Origin: Syngnathus acus
Lineage: Eukaryota; Chordata; Actinopteri; Syngnathiformes; Syngnathidae
Reading direction: 5' to 3'
Assembly: GCF_901709675.1 (NCBI RefSeq)
Contig: NC_051087.1
Span: 6,031,001 to 6,095,000 of the forward strand
Length of the DNA stretch: 64,000 nt
Shown here: positions 23,259 through 34,247 of the stretch, one piece after another
Position numbering within the stretch: the first letter of the stretch is position 1
How the letters are laid out: each line of letters starts with the position of its first letter
Made by a program: the position numbers and the translations under genes
The notes under the pieces: model-generated
What the model was told of the DNA's origin: nothing
Seen by the model: the letters and a program-made list of their open reading frames with translations, nothing else
Databases searched by the model: none

Positions 23259-24044
23259 GTAAGCCGAAGCTTGCAGGCTCCACTGTCACTGGACATTGCA
23301 GGAGACCCAGACAGTGAGCGTGCATTAGGTAAACAGCGGCTCAGTGTCGCCATCGGTGTCCTGGCGGGAGCCGCCGCTGTCATCCTGGTCATCCTCCTTG
23401 TAGTCACGGCAAGGCAATGCGGCGCTCAAGGCAAGAATGGCTACGAAGCCGGTAAGAAGGAGCCCGAAGAAGATTTCTTCACTCCGTCAGGGGCCCAACC
23501 GCAGGTCGGCCGTGGCGGCGGATCCGACCGAGGCCGTAAACCTCGACGGGACAAGCGCAATGGAAGCGGTGGTGGCACCGCAGCCGGAGCTGGCAAGTCA
23601 GACAGGTCACTCTACAGCGGTATCGTCACCGTAAACGGGCTTCGCCGCCACCCTAATGATGATGATGAGGAGGAGGATATTAGCAGTGCGAGTGAGCGTC
23701 TGGCAGCACGCTACTGCGCCGTGGACGGTGACCCCGGCAGTCCGAGAATGGGCGGTGGCAGGCGGCACCAGTCAAGCCCGGATTTGGCCAGGCACTACAA
23801 GTCCAGCTCGCCTCTTCCTGCAGTCAATCTCCAACCTCACTCCCCTCCAGCTGAAGGGAAGAAGCATCAGGCAGTCCAGGAGCTGCCGCCCTCCAACACC
23901 TTTGTGGGCAGCGGGGGCTGCGTGGGGAGCACCGGCTCTAGCAGCAGCAGCAGCGGGGGCAGCGGGAATGGCGACGCCATGTCCCTGGGATCAGACCAAT
24001 GCTCGGAGTACGGGTGCCAGACTGGGAACAAGTACAACAAACAG
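23259..24044 (+). CDS. pcdh7: Protocadherin-7, coding exon 3: membrane segment and proximal cytoplasmic tail (copy A)
   Basis: This encodes residues 868-1129. [17 protein letters not shown] (868-884) matches the membrane-proximal IARSL...DIAGDP of vertebrate PCDH7. A single transmembrane helix lies at about 895-917, followed by KNGYEAGKK and EDFFTP, both conserved in PCDH7. The tail then has a Gly/Arg/Lys-rich segment, [10 protein letters not shown], an acidic run NDDDEEED, and the conserved blocks [32 protein letters not shown] and [19 protein letters not shown], typical of delta-1 tails. A Ser/Gly run precedes the last block. The exon ends at AAACAG|GTAGAA in phase 0, where vertebrate PCDH7 isoforms diverge. 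The RRVTF motif that binds protein phosphatase 1 in the long isoform is not in this exon. Total to here is 1129 residues, against 1069 recalled for human isoform a. Confidence 0.93.
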
Positions 24045-24071
24045 GTAGAACACTTTGAGAAGTTACTCTGA
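24045..24071 (+). CDS. pcdh7: Possible alternative C-terminus by intron read-through (copy A)
   Basis: If the donor at 24045 is not used, translation adds VEHFEKLL and stops at TGA 24069-24071, giving a 1137-residue short isoform. AATAAA signals downstream could end such a transcript. The donor GTAGAA is only moderately strong, so some retention is plausible. The peptide does not match the short-isoform tail I recall for mammals, so this may simply be intron. Confidence 0.35.
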   Translation, partial: VEHFEKLL

Positions 24072-24617
24072 GTCCTATTTAATTTGCTTTGACTCTGCTG
24101 CCCCTTTTGTGTTAAAATTCAAAACCATGCTGAATATTGACACTAAGCCACTTCGTTCTGTCTGGCTGTCGTGCTCTTTGTCCGCGTCATACCGGCGGAT
24201 TGCCGTCGTCTCCTCCCTGGCTTCATGTCTTCTTATTTACACATCAGCTGACATACTCTACCGCACACCCCGCAGCTCACATCTAAACACCGTTTTATCT
24301 CCGCAAAATAGCTGCCAGTGTGTGCGCAGCCACGCACACATCAGCATCCAATGCCTGTGAGACATGTGTTGGTACCCTGCTGTTTAAATGCGTTTGCGCT
24401 CAGCGTCATATGTTAGCAAGATCTAACAAAAGGGACAATAAGTCGAACCCCCACTGAACCACAGTATATTGATGGATGTTTTTGCTTGTATACACCCTGA
24501 GGTGTTCAGAGGATAGGTGGCCACAGAGGGAGTGGGCAGATAGCTGCATCCAACAGGCTAATCAGTCATGTTATATTTCATTCCATCTTCTCAATCGCTT
24601 CTTTCTCTTGACTTTAG

Positions 24618-24697
24618 AATAAATGTGTATTCCTTGAGCGATGCATTTCCAAAGCAGTGCCAGGATATGAAAAGCGGAAGTCCGGCTGACAAATAAA
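24618..24697 (+). promoter_or_regulatory. Two AATAAA polyadenylation-type signals (copy A)
   Basis: AATAAA occurs at 24618-24623 and 24692-24697, about 0.55-0.63 kb after the read-through stop. They could end a short pcdh7 transcript, but hexamers are frequent by chance in AT-rich DNA. The copy B equivalents begin near 42482 and 42556. Confidence 0.2.
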
Positions 24698-27112
24698 TAC
24701 TGCAGTCCACCTTGGCTTTTACCCACACGCATCGACCTCATCTATCATCTTAGATGCACTGACACAGCATGGTCTCGCAAGTCCGAGGGGAGTGCCGCTC
24801 TGAGTGATGCTTGAGTGACAGCTCAACCCTCTTAAAGGGCCAGCGTCTTGTTTGTGTGACTGACGGCTCGAGATTTATCCTCCCTGTGGTGAAAAAGTGC
24901 TGATGTGGTCATTAAAAGAGAACCAGAGGAGCTTCTTAGGCTAATCAATTCATACACAGGACCCGCTGATCCTGCTGAAGACACACATTCACAAATACAC
25001 AAACACGCACACGTGAAGGAGTGCACGCAAAATAATGCACACACACACTTATGAGGTTAATCCATTACGGAGTCAATCCTCTTAATCTGCCTTTCCCAGG
25101 GTAAGAAAATGCTTACTGGGAGAGTTTTGGTCTTCATGCTTACGTGCACTCAAAACATGCCAGCACACATTGAAGGACGGGCAGACCCACAAACTGACAG
25201 CGTAATGAATTATTGATTGTACGGAGTAATTAACTCCTCCGCAGCAGCCATGGGTATACCATCCGCTATCCCAAGTCCATCCCAAAACATTTCACACGCA
25301 GTCGTTCCTTGTCGTGAAGACTGCGGTTGCTTGTAGGTGTCTGAATTTATTAACACAAACCGTTTCCACACCGAGGTTTGTGTTGTTTGGGGTGCGACTT
25401 TGTGCTCGGGTGATGGCTTAATTCAAGTGCATTTTATATGTGAATGCAAGTGAGAGATAGACTCGGGGACTAAAAGGTGGCGGGGATGTGCTAAATGTGG
25501 CAAGCTGGGCCGCTGACAGAATTGGGAGTAGCAGTACAGAGGGAGGGGAAGGGAATTATACGAAGCAGGGAGATGAAGTAACGAGATGGGAGGATGAAGT
25601 TTAAATTCCCGAGCTACTTTACTACGCCAGAAAAAGGCAGTATAAATGAAAAATCATAATCAGAGCCACTAGGGAGCTGCAAATAAAGAGTAAAAATGGC
25701 TGATTGGACAAAACAATTGGGCATTGTGGATGACGGGTTGGATTGCATTGGGAAAAAACAGCATGGCAAATCTGTTCAATCACTGGCTTTTGGTTTTTAA
25801 ATACATCCAAAACCACAGCGTCCAACGGCTCTGTATTTTGTGTTGTCCATCTGTCCCTGCCATGCTTAACAACACCTGGAGCAAATTTGCTTGCATCTGG
25901 CACAGACGTCTATTTAAGGATGAACTGATGGCATTTGGAGGATGAAGGTCAAGGGCACGGGGATCCGACATTCTTTTTTTGTACAGTACTTCCAAGATGC
26001 CTGGGCTAATAGACAAACAGAATAAAATGATGACTAAAGCTTAACTTAACAACGCTTTAGATCCGTTTTTTTTTTTTTTTACATTGCTAGCACATAAAGA
26101 AAAGGGAAAGACACTCTGAGCAGGTTTCACAGCACAAAATGTTAGAACTGTACAAAAAATAAAAAAAATGGTCATGAAGACAAATGTTTGGGTTGTTGTT
26201 CCATATCACTACAATTACGATTATAATGTTATATTTAAATTAAATAAAACACAATATTAATCAAAACTGAGATTTATTATCCTACCACGCATTGATCTTA
26301 TTACATTGGGAAGGTGAGCAAGTTGTCAAGAAGGACTTTTTGTCAAGAAGCTGCCACACGATACTGTCACACGGTTTAAATCATTCAACGCCACTCAGCA
26401 AAAAAATGAAAAAAGGGGTAATGTCCTTCCAGTGGATATTTTTTCATGCTAGTACCAACATTTTTCGGTCAGTCCCCAAAATATCCATTAAAAGTAGAAG
26501 GTTGCACGATAGCTTCCGAGCAAATGGAGAGAGGGAAAGAGAGAGAATTGGAGGGGGTGTTGGTTTGGGTGGCAGCCAAAGAGCGAGAGTGGACTGCTGA
26601 GATGTGGGTCATCAGGATACCCGGTGGCATCAGGACACATTAATGATCACAGCGGTCACATGGCACTGAAGTCAATATGGGCAAAGTGGCCTCGTTTTGC
26701 CCTCAAACCACTGGCACCACACACACACAAAGCTACACAGCAATTCTTCCTGACTAATGTCCGCAATCATTTCTCTGCTGTGTCCATTTATTCATTCGCA
26801 GTTCTCGTCATTTTTGTCACTCGTCTTTATATAAGGTGTAATGTCACCTTGAGGAATGCTTTTCATTCTAACACAGCACTTTTCCTCCCTTTTTTACCTG
26901 AGTTCGACTTTGACCTTTGGCGCTTGTTTTGTTCCCCCGCTGTGTCCGCCATATGCGTGGGCAGGCTACCTTTGTGCCGTCCCTCGGCCTGCTCTGACCT
27001 CTAATAGATGAACTCAGCGTTTTCACCGTTTCTTTTACCGTAGTGAGCATTTTTTTTTTTGCTCCAAGTGTGTCCACCGAGCGAGAGGTCCACAAAGCAG
27101 TATCGAACCGGG

Positions 27113-27132
27113 GACACACACACACACACACA
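27113..27132. repeat. (CA)n microsatellite (copy A)
   Basis: A short CA tract of about 10 units, also present in copy B near 44978-44997. Confidence 0.85.
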
Positions 27133-28264
27133 TCCAAGGAGTAATCAATGGTGCCTTAACAAGGCCAGGACTTCAGGTGGGTTGACATTGCAGTTTTTAG
27201 TTCCTTAGATGGCAAAACAGGAGAAGGTCATCCCTAGCGTCTCAGCACATCAGAAACCTCTTTGATTAGACGGGCCAAGGACAAACTACCAAAATGAGTC
27301 TGTCACGAATCATCCGGACAGTCTTGTTCATCTAATTGGACTGTATGGACGGATGTGGGTGAAGCGATTAGGATTATAAATTGAAAAGCAGCTTTTCATT
27401 TCTGCGAAATCCCCTCAGGATTAAATATGATGAGCGTCTGTCACGGACTGACACCGGGGCCGGCACGTCACTTGAGCGCATCCGCATTAAGGTCGAAGGG
27501 GTGAAGGCGCTGTCAGCCATGTAAGCGGGAAGCGCACAAGGCGTTCCTGTCGCTCTCTTCTTTCTGGCTGTTACACAGCCGCCTTAACCGACCCGTAACC
27601 CCCTGTCAGCATGATACCAAACACCGACACATTCATTAAAGTCACGGTGAGTTCAGGGCACGCACTCGGCCGTACACTTGAGTGGGAGTTGAGAGTGAGC
27701 GAGAGGTGAAGTAGGACAAGGTAAGCAAAGCGGAGATCACCCAATGAGCCAGAGCAAAAAAAAAAAGGATCTAGTGACCTGGAGACAAAGGGTGAGAGGC
27801 AGGGAGGGTGCTTGTGGGGTTGGTGCAGTCAGCGGACATCAGGGTGGGAACATGAGCCACAAGTGTGGGAGAGGATTGGGAGACAAGGTTGAAGAAAGGT
27901 TCAAATGGATCCAGATGCTTGTTTTTGTTCAGTGCCTTGTGAATATTGATTTACACTTGACTCATATGAGAACTCAAGGGAATATTTGGGGTTGAAAGAT
28001 GCCTCCGCAGCTCTGTTGTTCTAACAAAAGATTTACGCCAGCGCTTTTACATCCCACATTCACTAGCGAGGTCAGTTAAAAGAAATTGCATGGACTAATT
28101 TGATTTATTCTTTTAAAAATAAAAAATCAGCAGTAAACTAATAATGGGAAGAACTAGACGGGGGTGTGGTGGCCTCTGCCTTGATCCTTCTCTGCATTTT
28201 TAAACTTGTGCCTACTTTTTTGATAGTTGCTTACAAAGTTTGTTAGATGGAGTTGTTGACACGC

Positions 28265-28770
28265 AACATGGACACAAGTATTGGGACATCACACCTCAAG
28301 AAAATAAGAATGGAGGAATAGAGTTGGAGAAAAAAAAAATCTACATATATATTATCCTTGTGTTCTTTTCTGACCATTGTTTCTACCTGTTCTTGTTAGC
28401 CCCGCCCCTTTGTCTTCCAATCAGCTCCCTCAGCCACTTGTCTCTTGTTCAGGTGTTCCAAGTTGTCTTGTCAGTTGTTTGTATATAGTTCCTCCCTTTC
28501 TGTTCAGTCTTCCTTTGTCCTCTGTCCTATGTTATGCTGTGTGTCTTTTCCTGTCCTTTTTCTCCCCCACCAAGTCATGTCCGAATTTGTTTTGCTAGTT
28601 ATTTTGATACTTTGTTGCCTGTTGTTTGATCTCTTGTTTCTTTAGTTTTCCCATGATTTCTTCTTTGCCTGATTTTGTTCTTTAAATTGTTTTTTTTTTG
28701 TATTGAGCCCCATCCCCACGTTCTTGTTTCCCTAAACCTGGTTCATCCATTCCCCACTTCGTGACAACCA
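28265..28770. repeat. Composite interspersed repeat, retroelement-like pyrimidine-rich tail (copy A)
   Basis: It starts with ACATGGACACAAGTATTGGGACA, reminiscent (reading ACAAGTATTGGGACA) of a widespread fish repeat. It is followed by a long T/C-rich stretch with GTATATAGTTCCTCCC, CTGTTCAGTCTTCC and CATGTCCGAATTTG, ending near CTTCGTGACAACC. The arrangement resembles the 3' region of fish retroelements. No coding sequence survives. The family is uncertain. Confidence 0.4.
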
Positions 28771-29577
28771 CATTTTAATTTTTTGTCCAACTCGGCTTTA
28801 TTTTAGCAGCGATTCAAACACAAATCTTCAAATCTCTGGTGTGAATCATTTTAAGATTAACCAGCAGGAAAATGTAAATGTTCAGCTAGCATGCTCCAAG
28901 TAGACTGAGGTCGTTGCTGGTTTTGACCTCTCTTCATCCAATTCAGTAATTATTTCCTAATACGTCATCGTCCACTATAATCTGTACTTGTATGAGAGCA
29001 GAAGTTGGTTGCCACGGCTCTCCACATCCACTTAAGAAAGGAATGAAGAGCTGCTGCTGTGCTGCTTCTCACACACATCATCATCATGTAAATCCACATG
29101 TCCTCCACGGGATATGAGGATTAGACCTCAAAAGGTTTTATTGAGGTATTTAGGTAAGGGTTAAGGCTACTTTGTAGGCTTCACAGAATGAAAGTCAGTG
29201 GTAAGTCCTCACTCTAAATGACATTCGGTCACCACAGGGGAGTCGTTTCTGCAAGACAACCCTCCTAAAAAAACAAAACAAAAAAAAAGGGAATTGGAAA
29301 GCTTGCAGGAGTCCCCCCCCCACCCCCCACCCAACCCACTTGTGGATCAAGGTCACCCTGGTCTGGAATGTGATTGCAAGTTGCATGTCTGTCTAGTCTG
29401 TTGAGCACAGCAGATAAAACACACATGCTGATAATGTCACAGTGGTAGCAACTCCTCTCCTTGCCTTTGTTTCAAGTTCTCTGAGAAAATGGCAAGAATG
29501 CAGGAATGTCATTCTCACTCACAGGCAAGTTGAGGCATGGGATACGCACCGCAGACTCCGTCAGATGTGTGATTGCA

Positions 29578-29608
29578 ACACACACACACAGACCAACACA
29601 CACACAGA
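29578..29608. repeat. (CA)n microsatellite, interrupted (copy A)
   Basis: Two CA blocks are separated by GACCAA. The same arrangement occurs in copy B near 47450-47480. Confidence 0.85.
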
Positions 29609-29789
29609 CCAACCCACTAAAACACGCTCTTATGAGTACATAATGATGCATAATTACACACATCCATTTCTTATGCACATACTCCCCATTCACCACAAAG
29701 CTCTGATAAGAATGTGATGACACATAAGTCAGGTAAAAGTTTTCCTGCTCTTACATCAGTTTCTCCTTCCATTCCCTCTGGATGGAGGC

Positions 29790-29825
29790 ACCACACACAC
29801 ACACACACATACACACAAGCACACA
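29790..29825. repeat. (CA)n microsatellite (copy A)
   Basis: This CA tract differs slightly between the copies: an extra CC in copy A and one A/C difference near its end. It is one of the few sites that is not a plain homopolymer difference. Confidence 0.85.
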
Positions 29826-30218
29826 GCGTACACAAAAGGATCTACATACATAGCAAGCCCCACACTTAGATGCTGCCTTTTATTTGTTGTCTACAAGGCT
29901 CTCTGCTTTAGTGTGTAGGTCTGCATTCAGCTTGTGTGCCTTACAGCATTAAATTAATGGCTGTCTGGGGGTTGAACAATATCGCTAAACAAAAGACAAC
30001 CTTCCTCATAGTCGACCGGGAATCAAAATAGTTTAGCTGGCTCGGGACTGGCATTCTCCTCCTACACAAATGACTCTTTAGTGCATTAAGTGTCGGTTTT
30101 GCATTCAGCTGAAAGAAATAGATTTTGAATTGATCTGAAACAGTTGGAAGCCAGCTAAATAACGTGGTGTCAGATGGTGTCAACTTAAAGTAATGAGACT
30201 CATATGAGGTTGTGTACG

Positions 30219-30318
30219 NNNNNNNNNNNNNNNNNNNNNNNNNNNNNNNNNNNNNNNNNNNNNNNNNNNNNNNNNNNNNNNNNNNNNNNNNNNNNNNNNN
30301 NNNNNNNNNNNNNNNNNN
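30219..30318. other. Assembly gap, exactly 100 N
   Basis: 100 consecutive N separate copy A from copy B. A round 100 is a common scaffolder placeholder for a gap of unknown or negative size, so the length says nothing about real distance. Any open frame crossing it is meaningless. Confidence 0.98.
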
Positions 30319-30334
30319 CTCTCTCTCTCTCTCT

Positions 30335-30370
<36 letters not shown>
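30319..30370. repeat. (CT)n microsatellite, irregular, at contig start
   Basis: The same tract as 12430-12488, but broken by TT and CC irregularities that are absent from copy A. This fits low consensus quality at the first bases of a contig. Confidence 0.9.
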
Positions 30371-30947
30371 AAAAACCTGGTGTGTTCCACTGTATGACTT
30401 ACGGCAGCATTGTGTTGCAATGCATTGTCTAGGCTGGCTACCATTTGCCACTGCAGGCTTAAGCCCAGTATAAAATTACTGCAGCATGCCACTGTTATGA
30501 TTTCCCACTAGGATGTGTGCCAACGTACGCCTCTTTGACACAAAGAATGAATGAAGCCTTTCCCCACTGTTGTGTGCCCCCCACCCACCCCCCTGCACAC
30601 ACACCAACCACCAAATAGCTGCACCAGCACAAATGTGACACGGGTCTGCAATAGGCTGACAAAGCTGCATCACTCTTCTTTTATTTCATGTATATGAGAA
30701 TAAAGATGTGAAGCCAGCATGCATGGACGGGGCGAGTGGGATGTCAGCAGTCGGGACGCAAGCCATTAATCTTACTGGATGACAGCATGTGGTGCAGGGA
30801 TAGAGGGATGGAGATGGATGAATGGTAGCGGGGTTGAAGGTCTTTCCTCTGCACCCCACAAACACACACAAGACCCACAAACACCGCCTCTGATGCCTGT
30901 TCCAGCCCAGTGGTTGAGTTAGAGCAGAGAATGTTGCAGGAGGGGGT

Positions 30948-30979
<32 letters not shown>

Positions 30980-30983
30980 GAGA

Positions 30984-31018
<35 letters not shown>
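30948..31018. repeat. (GA)n tract upstream of pcdh7, first (copy B)
   Basis: Equivalent to 13073-13146 but with GG, AA and AT irregularities that break the perfect repeat. These are probably consensus errors. Confidence 0.9.
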
Positions 31019-31021
<3 letters not shown>

Positions 31022-31107
31022 CAGCATCTCCACAGCAGCAGTCCTGAGCCAGTGCAGGGTGAGGGGGGGAGCCAAACGAGGAGGAGGAGGAGGAATAGGA
31101 GGTGCAA

Positions 31108-31110
<3 letters not shown>

Positions 31111-31156
<46 letters not shown>
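31111..31156. repeat. (GA)n tract upstream of pcdh7, second (copy B)
   Basis: Equivalent to 13237-13294, shorter by about 12 bases. Length differences in such tracts between reads of one locus are expected. Confidence 0.9.
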
Positions 31157-31159
<3 letters not shown>

Positions 31160-31161
31160 CG

Positions 31162-31456
31162 GGACTCTTGGAAAAAGACGCATCTTCACTCGGTCCATTA
31201 CCGACATCCCGAGCAGGGTGCTGGCGAGGATTTAACGCGTAATTGATGCCCGTGCTGGGATCTCCCGCTTCTGCTCGTCAAGAAAAGGCGCTAGACTAAC
31301 TGCCTCGCTTGGTTACTTTTTAACCGTGAGCATTTAATAAAGTGGCTGCGGGAAGCACTGGTGTCCCCTTCCAAGTTGCGCGTCGGATTCCGATGGCTTG
31401 GCACGTTGCTCCGCCACTGCGGGGAAAGAAAGCAGAGGCACCCGCCGGCTCCTGAG
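31162..31456 (+). other. pcdh7: pcdh7 probable 5' non-coding exon (copy B; 5' limit unknown)
   Basis: Same sequence as the copy A exon, ending at the donor CTCCTGAG|GTAAGA. The paired acceptor is at 31760, again leaving a 304-base intron. The 5' limit is arbitrary. Confidence 0.55.
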
Positions 31457-31760
31457 GTAAGACTATAAATGAATCTATAAATAAATATATACTTTTTGTC
31501 CCCTTTAGTAATGTTAGATTTGAGTTGTTACTGGGCTTTCTCTTGTACTGTCTGTGAGTATGAAGCGCAGCTCGCCTCCTCTTTTGTGTAGACTGAAGGT
31601 GCTGCATTGCAGTTTCGGTAAAGTGAGACACGCGAGAAAAAGCTGCTGTCCCATATGTGACTGGAATAATGAAACGTGACGACTATAACACAGTTGGAAC
31701 GTTTGAGTGATGCGTCACTTAATCAAATGTTTCTTTTTTTTTTTTTTCTTATTTCTGCAG

Positions 31761-32043
31761 CACGTTGGATTTATATATAAATATATCACGCTGGTTGAAG
31801 AGCCCAGCAAGAACAGGACTGAGTTGCAATAGGAGTTGAACAGACAGGAGAATAAAGGACGTAATAAGACATCGGCCATCAGTTGCAAAGAGTGTCGGTC
31901 AGAAGGGAGAAAGAATAAATCAAACACCCACGCTGTGGGCTACAACACTTCACTAAAGACAGATAAAGAAAGAAGAGGCAAGCCAGGTGGTGATTCAAGA
32001 GAGAAAACACTGAGGAGAGAGGCAAGCAGAGCAGGACGGAGCC
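31761..32043 (+). other. pcdh7: pcdh7 5' untranslated leader of coding exon 1 (copy B)
   Basis: Matches copy A and likewise has no ATG before the start codon at 32044. Confidence 0.6.
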
Positions 32044-33467
32044 ATGCATCGACTTGGTGCAGTGCACTCCTCGGTGCAGGCTTTCAGCCTGGTGGTCTTA
32101 CTGCTGCTGCAGCTGCTGACTCAGCTGCCAGGTGCACGCTCAGCCCTCCGATACCGGGTAGCGGAGGAGGGCCCCCCTGATGTTAAGATAGGCAACGTGG
32201 CCGCAGACCTGGGCCTCACAGCGGGTACGGGCAGCGGGGACGTCACGTTTGCCTTGGAAAGTGGCTCCGAGTTCTTCAAGATCGACAACGTGACCGGTGA
32301 GCTGACTACAGGGCCGAGACGTATCGACAGGGAGAAGATGCCCCAATGCCAGATGATATTTGACGAGAATGAGTGCTTCTTGGACTTTGAGGTGTCTGTG
32401 ATTGGCCCCCTACAAAGCTGGGTGGACTTGTTTGAAGGCCGTGTCGTCATAACAGACATCAATGACAACACCCCTTCCTTTCCGTCACCGGTGCTCCAGC
32501 TCTCAGTGGAGGAAAATCGCCCAATCGGCACGCTTTACTTGCTACCCACTGCTACAGATAGGGATTTTGGGCGAAACGGTATCGACCGCTACGAGCTGAT
32601 CCAAGAAGGTGCAACTGGGTCAAGTTCGGCAAGACGGGCGACGGCTGGAAATCCCATTGGTAGAGTAGATGGACTTGGGGATAGGAGGGGTAGGAGTGGA
32701 GATAACGTGGGAGGAGCCAGGAGCACTGTGTTTGAACTCCAAGTGGCAGATATACCAGATGGTGAAAAACAACCTCAACTCATTGTCAAAGGCACGTTGG
32801 ACCGCGAGTTGAAGGACTCCTATGAACTGATCCTACGGGTTCGAGATGGAGGGAACCCTCCACGATCATCTCAAGCTCTGCTGCGGGTTTCCATCACAGA
32901 TGTAAACGACAACAGCCCAGTGTTTGAAAGGCCCACATATGAGGCGGAAATGGCAGAAAATGCACCTCCGGGAACCCCAGTACTCCAGGTGAGGGCTTCA
33001 GACCGTGACATTGGTGTGAACGGACAGGTGGAGTACGTCTTTGGAGCGGCCACAGAATCGGTCAGGCGGCTGCTGCGACTGGACGAGGCAACTGGATGGT
33101 TGAGTGTTCTTCACAGGATCGACAGGGAAGAGGTGGCCCAGCTAAGGTTCACGGTCACGGCACGGGACAGGGGTCAGCCGCCACGCTCCGATCGAACCAC
33201 GGTCATTTTGGCAGTCCGTGATGAAAACGACAACGTCCCGGTTGTCGAGATTCGAAAAATCGGACGAATCCCAGTACGAGACGGAGCAGCATTGGTACCC
33301 GAGAACGTTCTGGTAGACACTCCAGTCGCTCTGGTTCAGGTTTCGGACAGAGACCAAGGAGAAAATGGAGCCGTGACCTGTACCGTTGTCGGAGATGTGC
33401 CATTCACTTTGAAGCCAGCAGGTGAAACAGCTCTCCCACCCTTACCTGCAGATGAAGCCTTTGACAG
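32044..33467 (+). CDS. pcdh7: Protocadherin-7, coding exon 1 (copy B, probable assembly duplicate)
   Basis: It encodes residues 1-474 and two bases of codon 475, identical in protein to the exon at 14182-15605: signal peptide, EC1-EC3 and the start of EC4. It uses the same ATG and the same phase-2 donor GACAG|GTGAGT. Because this copy is continuous with the unique right flank, its sequence and downstream context are probably the correct ones for building the full gene, while copy A is continuous with the true upstream flank. It should not be counted as a second gene without independent evidence. Confidence 0.9.
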
Positions 33468-34247
33468 GTGAGTCTGAAAATATGAAATGTTCATGAACAA
33501 GAAGTTTAATTCGTTCCTGATGATTAAGTAAAATTCTTCTTATAGGACGATACAAATACTCAGTTATGGAAGGAGTAATTCTGAGTAATGGGGTGAAAAA
33601 TGATACACCACGTTCTCTGAGAAAGAACAAAATCTAGTGCAAGTGATAATTTCCTCAATATTGCTCCAAAATGTATCGGAGAAAATTCTACATTTCACAG
33701 AGAATCCAAAGAAGAGTGCCCGAAGTGTGTTTTCATTCTATATATTTTTTTAATTTCAACAAAATTCAGAGGCCACTCATTCCCTAAAACCAGAGTGGGT
33801 AAAACGTCACGCTATTTGCAAAATTGGATCATAATTATTCAATAAAATCAAGGGTTTTCTCACTCATTTAGTAGTATTATTGCAACAGGGCATACTACAA
33901 ATGTCAGTGCTTTCAATTCAGTCGTAAAATTCTTTTCTGAAGACATTGACGAGAGAGCGAGAAAAACACTAAGCAGAGTAAGCAAAGAAAAATACAGCTA
34001 CTACAATTATACTGCGCGTTATTATTGTATTTGACAAGAAACTCAAGAGATAATGAGTCAGGAAAACGCTCAATAATTATGCCCCTCTGCTATTATTGTT
34101 ACTTGAGGCTGTCTTATTGATTACGGCACAGAACAATGAATATATATCATATATATATCATCATACAGTGTTATGGAATGTGAATTATTTTAATAATGTG
34201 CATTCTTGAAAAGCAAAATCGATGTATATTTGACGTTTTGTTCACAG
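33468..34247 (+). other. pcdh7: pcdh7 intron 1 (copy B), 780 bases
   Basis: Same length and splice sites as the copy A intron; no difference in length across this interval. Confidence 0.85.

Larger units (their letters stand above)
12430..30218. repeat. Copy A of a ~17.7 kb near-identical duplicated segment
   Basis: The sequence from the CT microsatellite to the base before the N run recurs in the same orientation as 30319-48091. Anchors: the AAAAACCTGG after the CT tract is at 12489 and 30371, the pcdh7 start codon is at 14182 and 32044, exon 3 starts at 23259 and 41124, and the last base before the gap, 30218, matches 48091. Spacing drifts only from 17882 to 17861-17873 through small indels. 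The three pcdh7 exons give identical protein in both copies. The best explanation is an unmerged contig overlap, not a biological duplication. Confidence 0.97.
24072..30218 (+). other. Sequence after pcdh7 exon 3, probably intronic (copy A)
   Basis: No exon with a recognisable PCDH7 tail sequence is visible. The stretch holds a retroelement-like repeat near 28.3-28.8 kb, CA microsatellites near 27.1, 29.6 and 29.8 kb, and poly-C/poly-T runs. The last several hundred bases before the gap carry extra small indels relative to copy B, as expected at a poorly polished contig end. Confidence 0.6.

Noticed and set aside
23656-24048. 130-codon plus-strand frame inside pcdh7 exon 3
   Set aside because: It is an out-of-frame, low-complexity translation of the GC-rich exon; the pcdh7 frame is conserved and explains the sequence.
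29941-30492. 183-codon minus-strand frame
   Set aside because: It runs through the 100-N gap and a CT microsatellite, so it is an artefact.
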